Shown: positions 1 through 8,572, counted from the first letter of the stretch. The stretch is 64,000 nucleotides of DNA from an uncultured Actinomycetes bacterium (GCA_903896045.1 CAITWD010000036.1:1-64000), one strand, 5' to 3'. Notes: generated from the letters alone by a model not told the origin. Made by a program: numbers and translations.

Positions 1-1527
1 ACTCAGTACTGCGCGAGCACCGATGCGGCGCCAATGCTTGTTGGCGCGACTACCTGCCCGAACGGAGCACCCCACGTGGGTTACCCGACGGGCGGGGCGC
101 TTGCCGGTGTGTGGTACGACACCCAAAACACCGAGCCTCAAGCCGCGCAATTGCGGGAGATCGCCAACGAAGCCCAGCTCGCCGCCGCCCACTTTGGAAA
201 CACCACTGCGGCATCAAATCGGAACGCGATCTACGTCGTCGTGTCTTCCCGGTACTTCCATCCCGAAGACTTCAACCCCACAACCACCAACACGGCTGGA
301 TTCTGCGCTGATCACGACATCACCTCTGATCCAAACATTCCAGGCAACCCCTCAAATGCCAATGGGCCGGTGGCGTTTATTGATTTCCCGTATCTCTCCG
401 ACCTCGCGGTCGGTGCGCTTTGTGGAAAAAACGCGGTACTCACTGGTACTCCGGGTGGCACCGCGACGAGCGGATGGCAAACAATCGTCGCAAGTCATGA
501 ATATGCAGAGGTGGCGACCGACACATCCCCGTATGCCAGTGGGGGTTGGTGGGACGCGCACAGCAACGAGACGGGCGATGATTGCGCGTGGCTGACCTCT
601 GGACCGGGCGCAATGACCAACATCACCCTGGCAACGGGCACATTCGCCGTGCAGTCAATCTGGAGCAACCAGGACAACGGCTGCACGACGACAGATCCGG
701 TCATCCGCTCCGTGGCATTTTCCCTGGCGGCAGGCGACCAAATGAGCACATTTGGTACCCCAATTGCACCGCTGTCGTTCACCGCGATCGACAACTCCTC
801 ATATGCCGGCCTCGAGTATTCGGCCACCGGCCTCTCGCCGGGACTCTCGATCGATCCTGTCTCGGGAGTGATCACGGGGACACCAACCGCGCCAGCCGCA
901 CCGCATACTGTCACCGTCTCCGCCCGGAACGCTTCTGGGCCTGCGGGATCCACTTCATTTACATGGACCGTCGTGCAGCCGACCTACACCACCATTTCCC
1001 TTCGCGCGTCCACCTGGGCAACAACGCAGTCAGTTCGCGTCACCACAGTCGTCCGATCGCGCATAGGTTCCGAGATTCCCACAGGGGTTGTCGAGTTCGT
1101 CGATGCCAGATCACGAATTGGCCGCTGCACCCTGACACGTGGAACATGCGCCACCACCGTGAAATTCACTACACCGGGAATACACGCACTGCGCGCCGTC
1201 TACCGAGGTAAGGGCGATGCGCAAGCCAGCTCGTCGCCTGCGCGCACTGAGACGATCGTGAATGCGATTCACGTGCGTGCCCCGCGGGCAACGATCTTCA
1301 CCATAGGCGCACGCATCTCCGTCACGGTCAGCGCCACCGACATCATCCCCGGACGACGGTTGATATTCGCCGCCGCCGGACTCCCACATGGGCTAGTGAT
1401 CGATCCCACAACGGGACACATCAGCGGATCTCTCTGGCGCCAATCATCACCCGCAGTGATCCGCATCCACGTCAGAGATTCTGGTGGCGCACGTGCCGCA
1501 TGGAACCTGAACTGGCAGGCACGCTAG
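1..1527 (+). CDS. Secreted HExxE-type protein with Ig-like C-terminal domains (5' end outside window)
   Basis: The frame is open from base 1, so the N-terminus lies upstream of the window. The visible part parallels the next gene: a TQYC start, an HVGYPTGGALAGVW block, an AHFGN block and SHEYAE followed by GWWD and a Cys-Trp pair. This SHExxE...GW...E..D.C pattern recalls the conserved part of plant EXORDIUM/phosphate-induced proteins. That likeness is inferred by eye. After about residue 245 come a putative Ig (He_PIG-type) domain with GLSPGLSIDP, an Ig-like repeat with PTGVVEFVD, and another He_PIG-type unit ending at the stop. It is probably exported and may be a cell-surface or extracellular hydrolase. 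Catalysis is not shown. Confidence 0.75.
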   Translation, partial: TQYCASTDAAPMLVGATTCPNGAPHVGYPTGGALAGVWYDTQNTEPQAAQLREIANEAQLAAAHFGNTTAASNRNAIYVVVSSRYFHPEDFNPTTTNTAGFCADHDITSDPNIPGNPSNANGPVAFIDFPYLSDLAVGALCGKNAVLTGTPGGTATSGWQTIVASHEYAEVATDTSPYASGGWWDAHSNETGDDCAWLTSGPGAMTNITLATGTFAVQSIWSNQDNGCTTTDPVIRSVAFSLAAGDQMSTFGTPIAPLSFTAIDNSSYAGLEYSATGLSPGLSIDPVSGVITGTPTAPAAPHTVTVSARNASGPAGSTSFTWTVVQPTYTTISLRASTWATTQSVRVTTVVRSRIGSEIPTGVVEFVDARSRIGRCTLTRGTCATTVKFTTPGIHALRAVYRGKGDAQASSSPARTETIVNAIHVRAPRATIFTIGARISVTVSATDIIPGRRLIFAAAGLPHGLVIDPTTGHISGSLWRQSSPAVIRIHVRDSGGARAAWNLNWQAR

Positions 1528-1649
1528 CCCGTATCACCGGACGACACGGCGCAACTGCGTTCGAGCGATCGGATGCATCCATTTGCTCCGTCACGATTTT
1601 TCTCGTCCCAAATCTTAAGTTCAGTCACCTACTCGCCGATAGGGGTGGT

Positions 1650-1695
1650 GCAGGCACTCCCCATCCGAGGGGGCTGCCTGCAAAAACCCTCTCGG
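1650..1695 (+). promoter_or_regulatory. Leader with two competing hairpins upstream of the second HExxE gene
   Basis: GCAGGCA at 1650-1656 pairs with TGCCTGC at 1675-1681, with an inner CCCC/GGGG stem. CCGAGGGGG at 1665-1673 can instead pair with CCCTCTCGG at 1687-1695 (8 of 9 positions). The two stems share bases and exclude each other, as in attenuators and riboswitch expression platforms. It matches no riboswitch consensus I recognise. Function is inferred only. Confidence 0.35.
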
Positions 1696-1777
1696 TACCG
1701 CGACGCATCACACCGTATTGCGATGCCAGGAGGTCACTCAAGCCGTCCGAAAGATTCGGACCTCCCAAAGGGCCCCC

Positions 1778-3511
1778 GTGTCGCACGAAGCACTCACCGC
1801 CCCTCGCCATACGTCCACACGCCGCCTCACAACCGCACTGATTGGTGCTGCCGCCGTCATCGGCCTCGGGGCACTGCCAAGCCTCGGATTCGCGAGCACC
1901 ACCCCCACCGCTCGGGTATCGGGGCTCCACGCCGGCATCATGCCGACCCGGGCAATTGTCAGTGTGTCGCGCGCATCAGATCTTCGAGGCATCGGCACAA
2001 ACGCCGCAAACGCGACCCCAGTCGCAGGCAGCCAACAGGTCGCCTACCAGGGTGGCCTGAATGGACAAGGGGTCGTCACGGGGGCGCCTCGCGTCTATGT
2101 CATCTTCTGGGGATCGCAGTGGGGAGGCGCGTCAACGACAACGGTAAACGGTGCGACCTACACCTCATTTCGCGGTGATCCCGCAGGAATTGCACCGCAA
2201 CTGCAGGCCTTCTACGCCGGACTCGGTACAAACGGGGAAACGTGGAGCGGCGTTCTGACGCAGTATTGTCAATCAAGCTCCATCGCAACCGTGGCAACCG
2301 GCGCGATCTCATGCCCCGCCGGGGCAACGCATGTGGGATATCCCACAGGTGGCGCACTTGCAGGTGTTTGGGCCGACAACACCAGCTCTGCACCCGGTTC
2401 TGCCACGCAATCACAGATTGCCCAAGAGGCACTTCGCGGTGCAGCGCACTTTGGTAACACCAGCGACGCAGCAAACCGCAACGCGCAATACATCGTCGTC
2501 TCGCCAACTGGCACCACTCCCGACGGATTTAACACACCTTCAGGTGGCTTTTGCGCCTGGCATGACTACACCGCTGATGGCTTCTCCGGAATCAACAGCT
2601 CCGGCTTCGGGGTCCAGTTCACGAACATGCCCTACATTCCCGACGCCGGATACACCTGCGGCGCAAATTATGTGAACTCAGGATCTGCAGGAGCCAATGA
2701 CGGCGCCACAGTCATCGCAAGTCACGAGTACGCCGAAACCGTGACCGATGGCTACATTGGCACCGGTTGGTACAACACCAACTACGGTGAAATCGGCGAC
2801 TTGTGCTCATGGGCGCCGCTTAATCAAGCTGGCGGCGGCAACCTCGTCCTGGCAACAGGGACCTTTCCGGTCACCGGTGTTTGGGGCAACGACGCAAACA
2901 GTGGAACTGGTGGATGCGAAATGACGCACACGATCATTTCGAACTCCGGGGTCCGTGTCGCAAACCCCGGAACGCAAACAAGCCTTTTGGCCTCGCCCGT
3001 GACACCGCTTGCGATCACTGCAAACAGTCTCTCGAGTGTGCCAACAACCGCAGCCGGGATCGCTGGCGCAACCCCTTCCCAATTGAGCTATCGAGCAATC
3101 GGCTTGCCCGCGGGCCTCAGGATTGACATGCAAACAGGTCAAATCTCTGGGACCCCCCGCCAGCTTGCCAAGGCCAAGACAGTGACCGTTATCGCAACCG
3201 ACACATCAGGTGGGATTGGCATTACTCGCTTCGTCTGGAAAGTAGCCAATCCGCTGCACATCGCGCACATCGCCAGCCGGCGAGTGCGGCACGGCCACCA
3301 ACTTCGGCTCCGCGTCCGCGTCCGTGATGCACACACCGCTGCAACAGTCTCCTACCACTTCAAGGGGCTGCCAAAGGGGCTGCGTTACAACCGTCGCACC
3401 GGAATGCTGTTTGGTGCGGCGCACCGCACAGGGAGCTTCCGCGTCACCGTGGTGGTCCGGGACTCGCTCGGATGCATGATCAGCACCAGCTTCAAGGTGC
3501 GGGTGGTCTAA
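1778..3511 (+). CDS. Secreted HExxE-type protein with Ig-like C-terminal domains, paralogue of upstream gene
   Basis: 577 residues from the GTG at 1778, which has AAAGGG just upstream. A TTG at 1718 would add 20 residues. The N-terminus is a signal peptide: Arg-rich start, then a hydrophobic stretch ending GFAS. The mature part has VYVIFWGSQW, GDPAGIAPQL, a TQYC block, HVGYPTGGALAGVW, AHFGN and SHEYAETVTD with GWYN, GEIGDLCSW. The C-terminal third holds two putative Ig (He_PIG-type) domains (GLPAGLRIDMQTGQISG and GLPKGLRYNRRTGMLFG). The HExxE...EIGDLC arrangement resembles the EXORDIUM/phosphate-induced family, by eye only. It is likely extracellular. Substrate is unknown. A strong terminator follows, so it is probably a single transcription unit or the end of a tandem pair. 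Confidence 0.8.
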   Translation: MSHEALTAPRHTSTRRLTTALIGAAAVIGLGALPSLGFASTTPTARVSGLHAGIMPTRAIVSVSRASDLRGIGTNAANATPVAGSQQVAYQGGLNGQGVVTGAPRVYVIFWGSQWGGASTTTVNGATYTSFRGDPAGIAPQLQAFYAGLGTNGETWSGVLTQYCQSSSIATVATGAISCPAGATHVGYPTGGALAGVWADNTSSAPGSATQSQIAQEALRGAAHFGNTSDAANRNAQYIVVSPTGTTPDGFNTPSGGFCAWHDYTADGFSGINSSGFGVQFTNMPYIPDAGYTCGANYVNSGSAGANDGATVIASHEYAETVTDGYIGTGWYNTNYGEIGDLCSWAPLNQAGGGNLVLATGTFPVTGVWGNDANSGTGGCEMTHTIISNSGVRVANPGTQTSLLASPVTPLAITANSLSSVPTTAAGIAGATPSQLSYRAIGLPAGLRIDMQTGQISGTPRQLAKAKTVTVIATDTSGGIGITRFVWKVANPLHIAHIASRRVRHGHQLRLRVRVRDAHTAATVSYHFKGLPKGLRYNRRTGMLFGAAHRTGSFRVTVVVRDSLGCMISTSFKVRVV

Positions 3512-3539
3512 CCCGACGCCCACAATCAGGTCGGAACAC

Positions 3540-3585
3540 CTACTCCTGCACCGACACCAGCAGTGCAGGAGTAGATCTGCTTTTA
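3540..3585 (+). terminator. Rho-independent terminator
   Basis: CTACTCCTGCAC (3540-3551) pairs perfectly with GTGCAGGAGTAG (3563-3574), a 12-bp stem with an 11-nt loop. A short T-rich tract (3576-3584) follows. It sits 28 bp after the stop of the second HExxE gene and just before the amidase gene. Confidence 0.8.
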
Positions 3586-3600
3586 CATAAACTGTCAGCC

Positions 3601-4404
3601 ATGCGAGATCGCGTGATCATCTGCGTCGTGGTGGCCGGAGCGATGAGCCTGATGCCGTTAGGACATCTGCTCGCAAGGGGTATCCCAACTGCACCCACTG
3701 CTCCCGTGGTCATCCTTCAGGCCGGCCACCAAGCCCCGATGGAATCGGGGTACCGCGCCCAGACCGGCGCCTCAGGCGGTCCATTTGGATCTGAGGTGCA
3801 ATTCACTATCCGTGCATCCCATGCGGTCATCACAATGCTTCGCGCGGATGGGGTCAATGCGATCGAGTCGCCAGGGAAGGTGACGCCTTATGCCTCCAGC
3901 GCGGCAATCTTTCTCGCCATCCATTTCGATGAGGCGGGCGGTCGCGGGAGCATTGGCTACGCAGTCTATGACCCACCCAATAACCGAAACTTCTACTACC
4001 ACGGCCAAGGGGTTGGGACGCCGCGTCCGACGCCCTATCCGGACTCCGCACCACAGCGTGGAGCCACCCGAATCACCCCGCGCACACAAGCGCACTCACA
4101 TGCGCTTGCAGTCGCACTCAACCACCGCTACCGCGCGATCTTCACCCGCGCAAATGGTGCCGATGGGACCTTTCTTGGCATTCAACCCGGCAGGGCTGGC
4201 GATTCACGGATGCAGTACTACTACGGCTTTCGCCGCACCAATGCGACGGCACGGGTGATTATCGAATGCGGCGCTGCCGGGAGCGACACCGCATTTCTTC
4301 GACGCATCTCCCTTATTGCGACAGCGATATCACACGGGATTATCGACTATCTCACTGCAACGGGTGCGCTGGGTGCCCAGGCGAGTCACCAGACCCACGC
4401 GTGA
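3601..4404 (+). CDS. N-acetylmuramoyl-L-alanine amidase-like (amidase_3 fold) exported protein
   Basis: 267 residues from the ATG at 3601. The first 25 residues form a signal peptide or anchor (basic start, then VIICVVVAGAMSLM). The zinc-amidase landmarks are present in order: VVILQAGHQ (first His, normally DPGHG), a Glu in GSEVQFT, IFLAIHFDE (second His, normally ISIHAN) and a late catalytic-type Glu in RVIIECGAAGSD. All four expected positions are therefore kept, although the flanking residues differ from the consensus. The family cleaves the amide bond between muramic acid and the stem peptide in the cell wall. The gene is alone, between a terminator and a convergent gene. The divergence leaves room for another substrate. 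Confidence 0.7.
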   Translation: MRDRVIICVVVAGAMSLMPLGHLLARGIPTAPTAPVVILQAGHQAPMESGYRAQTGASGGPFGSEVQFTIRASHAVITMLRADGVNAIESPGKVTPYASSAAIFLAIHFDEAGGRGSIGYAVYDPPNNRNFYYHGQGVGTPRPTPYPDSAPQRGATRITPRTQAHSHALAVALNHRYRAIFTRANGADGTFLGIQPGRAGDSRMQYYYGFRRTNATARVIIECGAAGSDTAFLRRISLIATAISHGIIDYLTATGALGAQASHQTHA

Positions 4405-4413
4405 GAACAGCGC

Positions 4414-4438
4414 CCCTGGGCGGCGATTTTGCCCAGGG
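4414..4438. terminator. Hairpin between convergent genes, probable bidirectional terminator
   Basis: CCCTGGGC (4414-4421) pairs perfectly with GCCCAGGG (4431-4438) around a T-rich loop. It lies in the 42-bp gap between the stops of the amidase gene (plus) and the YciI gene (minus). Confidence 0.55.
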
Positions 4439-4446
4439 ACTCGCAC

Positions 4447-4746
4447 CTACGATTTGAGCGCGGTTGCACCCTCTGTCGCAATCACCATGTTGTACTCGCG
4501 GATGTCGTATTCAGCGAGCCCATGGATGATGTACGGATCTTCTTTCATCCAGGCCTGAATCTCGTCGCGCGTCGCACCAACGCACATCACAACCCCACCT
4601 TGCAGCGGGATCTCCGGGCCGGCGGCCACAAAATGACCGGTGGCAACATGGGAGCCAATCCAGGCGCGATGACCATCCAGATGATCAGCCATCTGCTCTG
4701 GTGGGACCGTATAACGACCGATGATCAAAAACATCAGCCGGTACAA
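4447..4746 (-). CDS. YciI-family protein
   Basis: 99 residues, a single YCII-related domain (dimeric alpha/beta barrel type). Landmarks are a FLIIGRYTVPPEQM opening, R-x-W near residue 29, GHFVAAGPEI and the acidic end of a DPYIIHGLAEYDIREY segment. YciI proteins are small cytosolic proteins of mostly unknown function, some with perhydrolase-like activity. The start overlaps the end of the upstream peroxiredoxin gene by 13 bp, so the two are co-transcribed. A link to peroxide handling is plausible from the pairing but is an inference. Confidence 0.85.
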   Translation of the reverse strand: MYRLMFLIIGRYTVPPEQMADHLDGHRAWIGSHVATGHFVAAGPEIPLQGGVVMCVGATRDEIQAWMKEDPYIIHGLAEYDIREYNMVIATEGATALKS

Positions 4747-5192
4747 CTCGCAAGCGACGCAATCAGGCGATCTGCATCTGGGGTTTCCAAGGGTGCAACC
4801 TGGTCGACATCCTGGATGATGCCGTCTGCATCAATCACAAAAGTGGCGCGACCGGAAATCCCTGCGGCATCGATCCACACGTCGTAGAGACGAGCAACGT
4901 CTCCCTTGGGGTGAAAATCGGCCAAAAATGTGACCTGATCTGCTCCGAGTTGACGCTTAAATGCGGCGAGTCCCCACTTGCTGTCCACGCTGATTCCAAT
5001 CACGCGCGCACCCTCAAACGGACCAGAATCCTTTGCAATCGCGGTGAACCAATCGGTGCACACCGGCGAGAAGGCAAGGGGGTAAAAGTTGAGATACACG
5101 GGGGTGCCTCGCAACTCAGAGAGCGTGACGCTGTTGCCATCTGAGTCATTCAGAGTGAAATCTGGGGCGAGCGTACCCACTGCAAGGGCCAT
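4734..5192 (-). CDS. Peroxiredoxin, AhpE/BCP-like (AhpC/TSA family)
   Basis: 152 residues. The thioredoxin fold runs the whole length. The peroxidatic cysteine is Cys45 in FYPLAFSPVCT, with the Pro/Thr neighbourhood typical of the family. The only other cysteine is Cys150 near the C-terminus, so it may work as a 1-Cys enzyme. LADFHPKGDVARLYDV followed by GRATFVIDADGII resembles mycobacterial AhpE. It reduces hydroperoxides in the cytosol. AGGAGG lies 7 nt before the ATG. It is the first gene of a pair with the YciI gene. Confidence 0.88.
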   Translation of the reverse strand: MALAVGTLAPDFTLNDSDGNSVTLSELRGTPVYLNFYPLAFSPVCTDWFTAIAKDSGPFEGARVIGISVDSKWGLAAFKRQLGADQVTFLADFHPKGDVARLYDVWIDAAGISGRATFVIDADGIIQDVDQVAPLETPDADRLIASLASCTG

Positions 5193-5234
5193 AGCGGCTC
5201 CTCCTTATTCGATGTTGGGCACAGTGAGTCGAGA

Positions 5235-5240
5235 ATTTTA
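5235..5240 (-). promoter_or_regulatory. Candidate -10 box for the peroxiredoxin gene
   Basis: On the minus strand this reads TAAAAT, one mismatch from TATAAT, about 43 bp before the peroxiredoxin start. No convincing -35 box is visible, so this is tentative. Confidence 0.3.
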
Positions 5241-5284
5241 CCGATTCGCGCCGCAGCGTGACGACAGAACCAGCGATTACGTAC

Positions 5285-5782
5285 TCAGGACCGGGTCGTT
5301 GCACCACCGGCCGGCGCACCATCAATCTTGCGTCCAAGCTCTTGGATCGCGGTCACCACATCAGCGATTCCCCCCGCTGTCGAGGCATCAAGTCGATCGA
5401 GGATCACCACTGAGTCTTCATAGGTTTTTTCGGCGCGCGCATCCGATGCAGCGCTTTGGACCCGTTGACCGACCATGATGATCGACAAGAGCACCAACTG
5501 CAAAAAGGTCTGCGCAATCCAAGAAATGATCGTGGCGCGACCATTGCGTACTGCGTCCGGAAGACTGATCAACGCAATGCCGGCAAACACATACGCGCAC
5601 GCCATGGTGCCCACTCCGGATGTGATGACCACCGCCAGCTTGGCGTTAAATCCCTCCACTTCCGAAATTGCCTGACGAAGCGCACGAAGATTGAACTTCA
5701 AAACCTCCGGCAAATGATCACGCGTCGACGCATGGACGCGACGCCCGCGTTGGGTAGTTCCAAAGGTCGGTTCCTCAGACAC
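5285..5782 (-). CDS. Small integral membrane protein of unknown function
   Basis: 165 residues. A polar N-terminal 45 residues lead into two hydrophobic segments (about residues 45-75 and 85-105), the second containing TFLQLVLLSIIMVGQ. An acidic/basic tail (ARAEKTYEDSVVILDRL) follows. The two-helix plus QxxxLxxIMxxQ layout resembles DUF1003-type and related small actinobacterial membrane proteins. No enzymatic motif is seen. It stands alone upstream of the peroxiredoxin gene on the same strand, with a 92-bp gap that probably carries the peroxiredoxin promoter. Confidence 0.65.
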   Translation of the reverse strand: MSEEPTFGTTQRGRRVHASTRDHLPEVLKFNLRALRQAISEVEGFNAKLAVVITSGVGTMACAYVFAGIALISLPDAVRNGRATIISWIAQTFLQLVLLSIIMVGQRVQSAASDARAEKTYEDSVVILDRLDASTAGGIADVVTAIQELGRKIDGAPAGGATTRS

Positions 5783-5978
5783 GTGCGCCTCCTTGGATAG
5801 ACAGCGTCAATCGCGAACGCATCAACGTGGCCCCGATCGGTGGCGGTCACATCAACCCGAATACGTCGCTCCGACGGGCGTTCAGCGACGGAGTTGTGCC
5901 CAAAGCGACGGCACGCTTGCTTCGGAGACGGTATTCGCCAGCGCAACGCCCGCTCCTGTTGGCCCCGTGGCGATCAGC

Positions 5979-7133
5979 TCAGCGCCGGATGCGCGCTGCT
6001 GCATCGGCGACGCGCTCAAGCCCTTCCTGGTCGGCAACCGCTCGCCGCTCGTGATCCGCATCGATCGACGTCTCCTCACGCAGGTCATGCGGCGGCTCTG
6101 CGCCCAGTGCAGTCCGCGCTGCTGATCGCCAGTGATCGGGAAGTGCGTCTGGTGCTGGGTGTCCCGAGAGCGCCCCGAGTTGCAAAGCCCAGAGGCTGCC
6201 GAGCGTCATCGGGTTATATCCCCCACCCGCAATCGCCAAGAGTCGGCCATCACTCACGCCTTCTGCCAGATCGACAAGCCCCGTATAGATCTGTTCAAGT
6301 GCAGGAATCGTGACCTGCAAATGCGCAAGCGGGTCTGCGTGATGCACGTCAGCCCCCAAGTGGACGACAAGCACATCGGGACGGAATGCCGTGACTGCGG
6401 GCACAATGACGCGCTCGAATGCAGCCAGGTAGGGGATGTCTCCGGCAAATGGAGGTAATGGCACATTCAGGCTCGCACCCTCGCCCTCCCCGCTTCCGGT
6501 TTCTTGGATCCCACCGGTGCCGGGGAAAAATCCATAGGCAAACTCGTGCACCGAAATCGTCAAGACACGCGGGTCTGAATAAAAAATCCACTGGACACCA
6601 TCGCCATGATGGGCGTCGATATCGATGTACGCGACCCGACGCGCGCCGAGATCAAGTAATTCACGCACGGCAACTGCGCAGTCGTTGTAGATGCAAAATC
6701 CCGATGCACGATTTGCCATTGCGTGATGGAGTCCCGCCGGTGCAGGACAAAATGCACGCCCCGGCCCATTCCAGGCCGCGCGGGCACCGGTGATCGCCGC
6801 CCCGCACACGTCGCTCGCAGCCTCATGCATCCCCAGACCGGCGACCGTGTCCATTCCAGGGACAAATCCCCACTGGCCAGCTTCCCATTCCATCGCTCGC
6901 CGAGGATCAGCCGAATATCGTTGTACCGCCCTGATGTACGCCCCCGCATGCACTCGCTCGAGTTGCGCAACGGTTGCCGACGGCGGGTCAACGGTGTTGA
7001 TCTCCGGATGGTCGAGCATTCCTGAATGCACGAGCAGATCCCAGGCGAGTCCGCGGCGCAATGGTCGCTGCGCATCCTCAGACGGGTTATACGCCTGTAA
7101 CCGCGGACTCCATGGAACAACAACCTCTGCCAC
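5979..7133 (-). CDS. Histone deacetylase/acetoin-utilisation (AcuC-like) family hydrolase
   Basis: 384 residues from a GTG preceded by GGGAGGGA. The arginase/deacetylase fold is complete. Tandem His136-His137 (GLHHA), metal ligands Asp173 and His175 in DIDAHHGDG, a third metal Asp262 in GADVHHADPL and the transition-state Tyr306 in GGGYNP are all seen. Such bacterial enzymes deacetylate proteins, polyamines or small molecules, and the sequence does not decide which. A second, divergent copy lies at 25002-26189. The gene is monocistronic, divergent from the amphi-Trp gene. The 196 bp between its stop and the next gene (5783-5978) hold no gene I can support. Confidence 0.88.
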   Translation of the reverse strand: MAEVVVPWSPRLQAYNPSEDAQRPLRRGLAWDLLVHSGMLDHPEINTVDPPSATVAQLERVHAGAYIRAVQRYSADPRRAMEWEAGQWGFVPGMDTVAGLGMHEAASDVCGAAITGARAAWNGPGRAFCPAPAGLHHAMANRASGFCIYNDCAVAVRELLDLGARRVAYIDIDAHHGDGVQWIFYSDPRVLTISVHEFAYGFFPGTGGIQETGSGEGEGASLNVPLPPFAGDIPYLAAFERVIVPAVTAFRPDVLVVHLGADVHHADPLAHLQVTIPALEQIYTGLVDLAEGVSDGRLLAIAGGGYNPMTLGSLWALQLGALSGHPAPDALPDHWRSAARTALGAEPPHDLREETSIDADHERRAVADQEGLERVADAAARIRR

Positions 7134-7281
7134 GAAAGATCCCTCCCCTGAAATCCGACCGAGATTTGAGGGCAGTGAATCACGTTCATGACGTCATTGC
7201 CCATGCAATCTGCGTCCTATCCGAGCCGGTCGCGTACGATATGAGTATCGAGCATTCTCCTGTTTCGAAAGGGATCTATCC

Positions 7282-7509
7282 GTGGCCCACCACATTTTTG
7301 ATGTCCGCGAATCCGCAACCCACGGACTTGTCGCCCAGCAACTCCGCGACCTTGCCGATCAATTTGCTTCTGGATCGGTTGAGCTTTCCTACGATGAATG
7401 GCAAGGCCCCATCACGGTTGTCGATCCCGTCAACGTGGTGCTCGATCTCAAAGAAAATGGCCATCAGCTCGATCTGACGATCCATTTGTCCTGGGCAAAG
7501 CAAGACTAG
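7282..7509 (+). CDS. Amphi-Trp domain-containing protein
   Basis: 75 residues from a GTG with AAAGGGA upstream. It has the amphi-Trp pattern: an LRDLADQFASGSVEL helix-turn, a short strand with a PVNVVLDLKEN segment and a terminal amphipathic strand ending with the hallmark Trp (LTIHLSWAKQD). These small proteins are widespread in archaea and actinobacteria. Their function is unknown. Its stop overlaps the stop of the convergent kinase gene by 4 bp. Confidence 0.7.
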   Translation: MAHHIFDVRESATHGLVAQQLRDLADQFASGSVELSYDEWQGPITVVDPVNVVLDLKENGHQLDLTIHLSWAKQD

Positions 7510-8339
7510 CCATACGGCGAACCCGAGACGCCCGCGTCGCGCAGACACACCTCGGCACGACGCACCATCAGATGGCCACGTGCGTCGTCACCGTGCATGA
7601 AATACCAGGCAGCGCACCCTGCGCTGATCAGTGGGGCGCAGGCGACAATACGGCGACGTAGTTCGTCCGTTGCCTCATAGCCGTCAAGGAGCGCAGCACA
7701 GGTGTCCGATCGGATGTCATCCATCACGATCAGATATGCGAGCTCACCGGCAGGATCGCCAGGGTGGGCATATGCCCAATCAATCAGCTGTGGCCGAGAT
7801 GCGCCCCAAATAATGTTGCCACTCCACAGGTCCCCATGCACCATCACCACGTCGGGTAGTTCCAGCTGAACGGCACTGATGTATGCCCAGAGCTCGCGAG
7901 AAAAGTGGGCTGCGTAGGGCTGAATCTGCGCAATACGCTGCGCGCAATATTCCTCGGCGCTGTAGTGAATGCCGGGGTCATCCGGATCCCCGAATTGGTC
8001 GACTGCGTGCGCGGCGTGGACCGCAGCCAGTAGCACCCCGAGCGCATACCCATCGGCCGTTGTCCAACGAACAGCTGGGCGCGTCTGTCCGGCGACCCGC
8101 TTGGTGATAAGAATGCGCGGTTGCGCTGCGATCACTGCTGGGGCGAGCCCGCGACCGGCATATGCGGTGAGCGCGCGCACCTCGCAGGCGATTCGCGTCG
8201 GATCGGCGCATTTCATGATCCATGCTCCAGCAGGGCTCGTGTATTCCCAGACACCTGTACTCCCTTTCCCTGAGATGCGACGGGGTTGTGCGGTCTGCCC
8301 TGCGCGAGGCAGTACCTGGGTCGAGAACGGGGTCGGCAT
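7506..8339 (-). CDS. Aminoglycoside phosphotransferase (APH)-fold kinase
   Basis: 277 residues from the ATG at 8339. An upstream frame could add 32 residues, but that extension looks non-coding. It has an ATP-lobe strand around AWIMKCADP and ITKRVAGQTRP as the hinge region. The Brenner motif VMVHGDLWSGNIIW carries the catalytic Asp and Asn, and LIDWAYAHPG has the metal-binding Asp. The APH family phosphorylates small alcohols such as aminoglycosides, fructosamine, choline or homoserine. The HGDLWSGN form is nearest fructosamine-kinase or generic phosphotransferase members. Substrate cannot be told. It is convergent with the amphi-Trp gene. Confidence 0.8.
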   Translation of the reverse strand: MPTPFSTQVLPRAGQTAQPRRISGKGSTGVWEYTSPAGAWIMKCADPTRIACEVRALTAYAGRGLAPAVIAAQPRILITKRVAGQTRPAVRWTTADGYALGVLLAAVHAAHAVDQFGDPDDPGIHYSAEEYCAQRIAQIQPYAAHFSRELWAYISAVQLELPDVVMVHGDLWSGNIIWGASRPQLIDWAYAHPGDPAGELAYLIVMDDIRSDTCAALLDGYEATDELRRRIVACAPLISAGCAAWYFMHGDDARGHLMVRRAEVCLRDAGVSGSPYG

Positions 8340-8466
8340 GCCTACATCATGCACCTGTTCACGGATTTTCGACCTGCGTGCGTGCGCGTCTGTGACACAA
8401 ACGTCGATGAACCTGGCAACATATGAGGCGCACATGGTTGTGCTTTGTACATGTGCCCATACCGAT

Positions 8467-8555
8467 TCAAACCGGCGGGATTGGTTTGATCGCGTGGCCC
8501 TAGGCTAGTCGAGTGCGTACCGCGTGCGGGGTACCTCCCATGCGCGGTTTGCGCA
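8467..8555 (+). promoter_or_regulatory. Hairpin-rich leader of the thiamine-type ABC operon
   Basis: Three perfect hairpins stand in a row. TCAAACC (8467-8473) pairs with GGTTTGA (8483-8489), GTACC (8517-8521) with GGTAC (8530-8534), and TGCGC (8541-8545) with GCGCA (8551-8555). The last ends only a few bases before the AGGAGG of the first gene. The TPP-riboswitch signatures (CTGAGA, ACCTGA) are absent. A regulatory role is inferred. Confidence 0.3.
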
Positions 8556-8572
8556 AATAGGAGGATGCGCTG

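Noticed and set aside
5698..6313. Open frames on both strands in and around 5783-5978
   Set aside because: Short, Arg-rich products without recognisable motifs, partly antisense to the deacetylase-type gene. The gap is taken as non-coding.
8340..8572. TPP riboswitch before the thiamine-type operon
   Set aside because: No CTGAGA or ACCTGA-type boxes and no matching helix order could be found.
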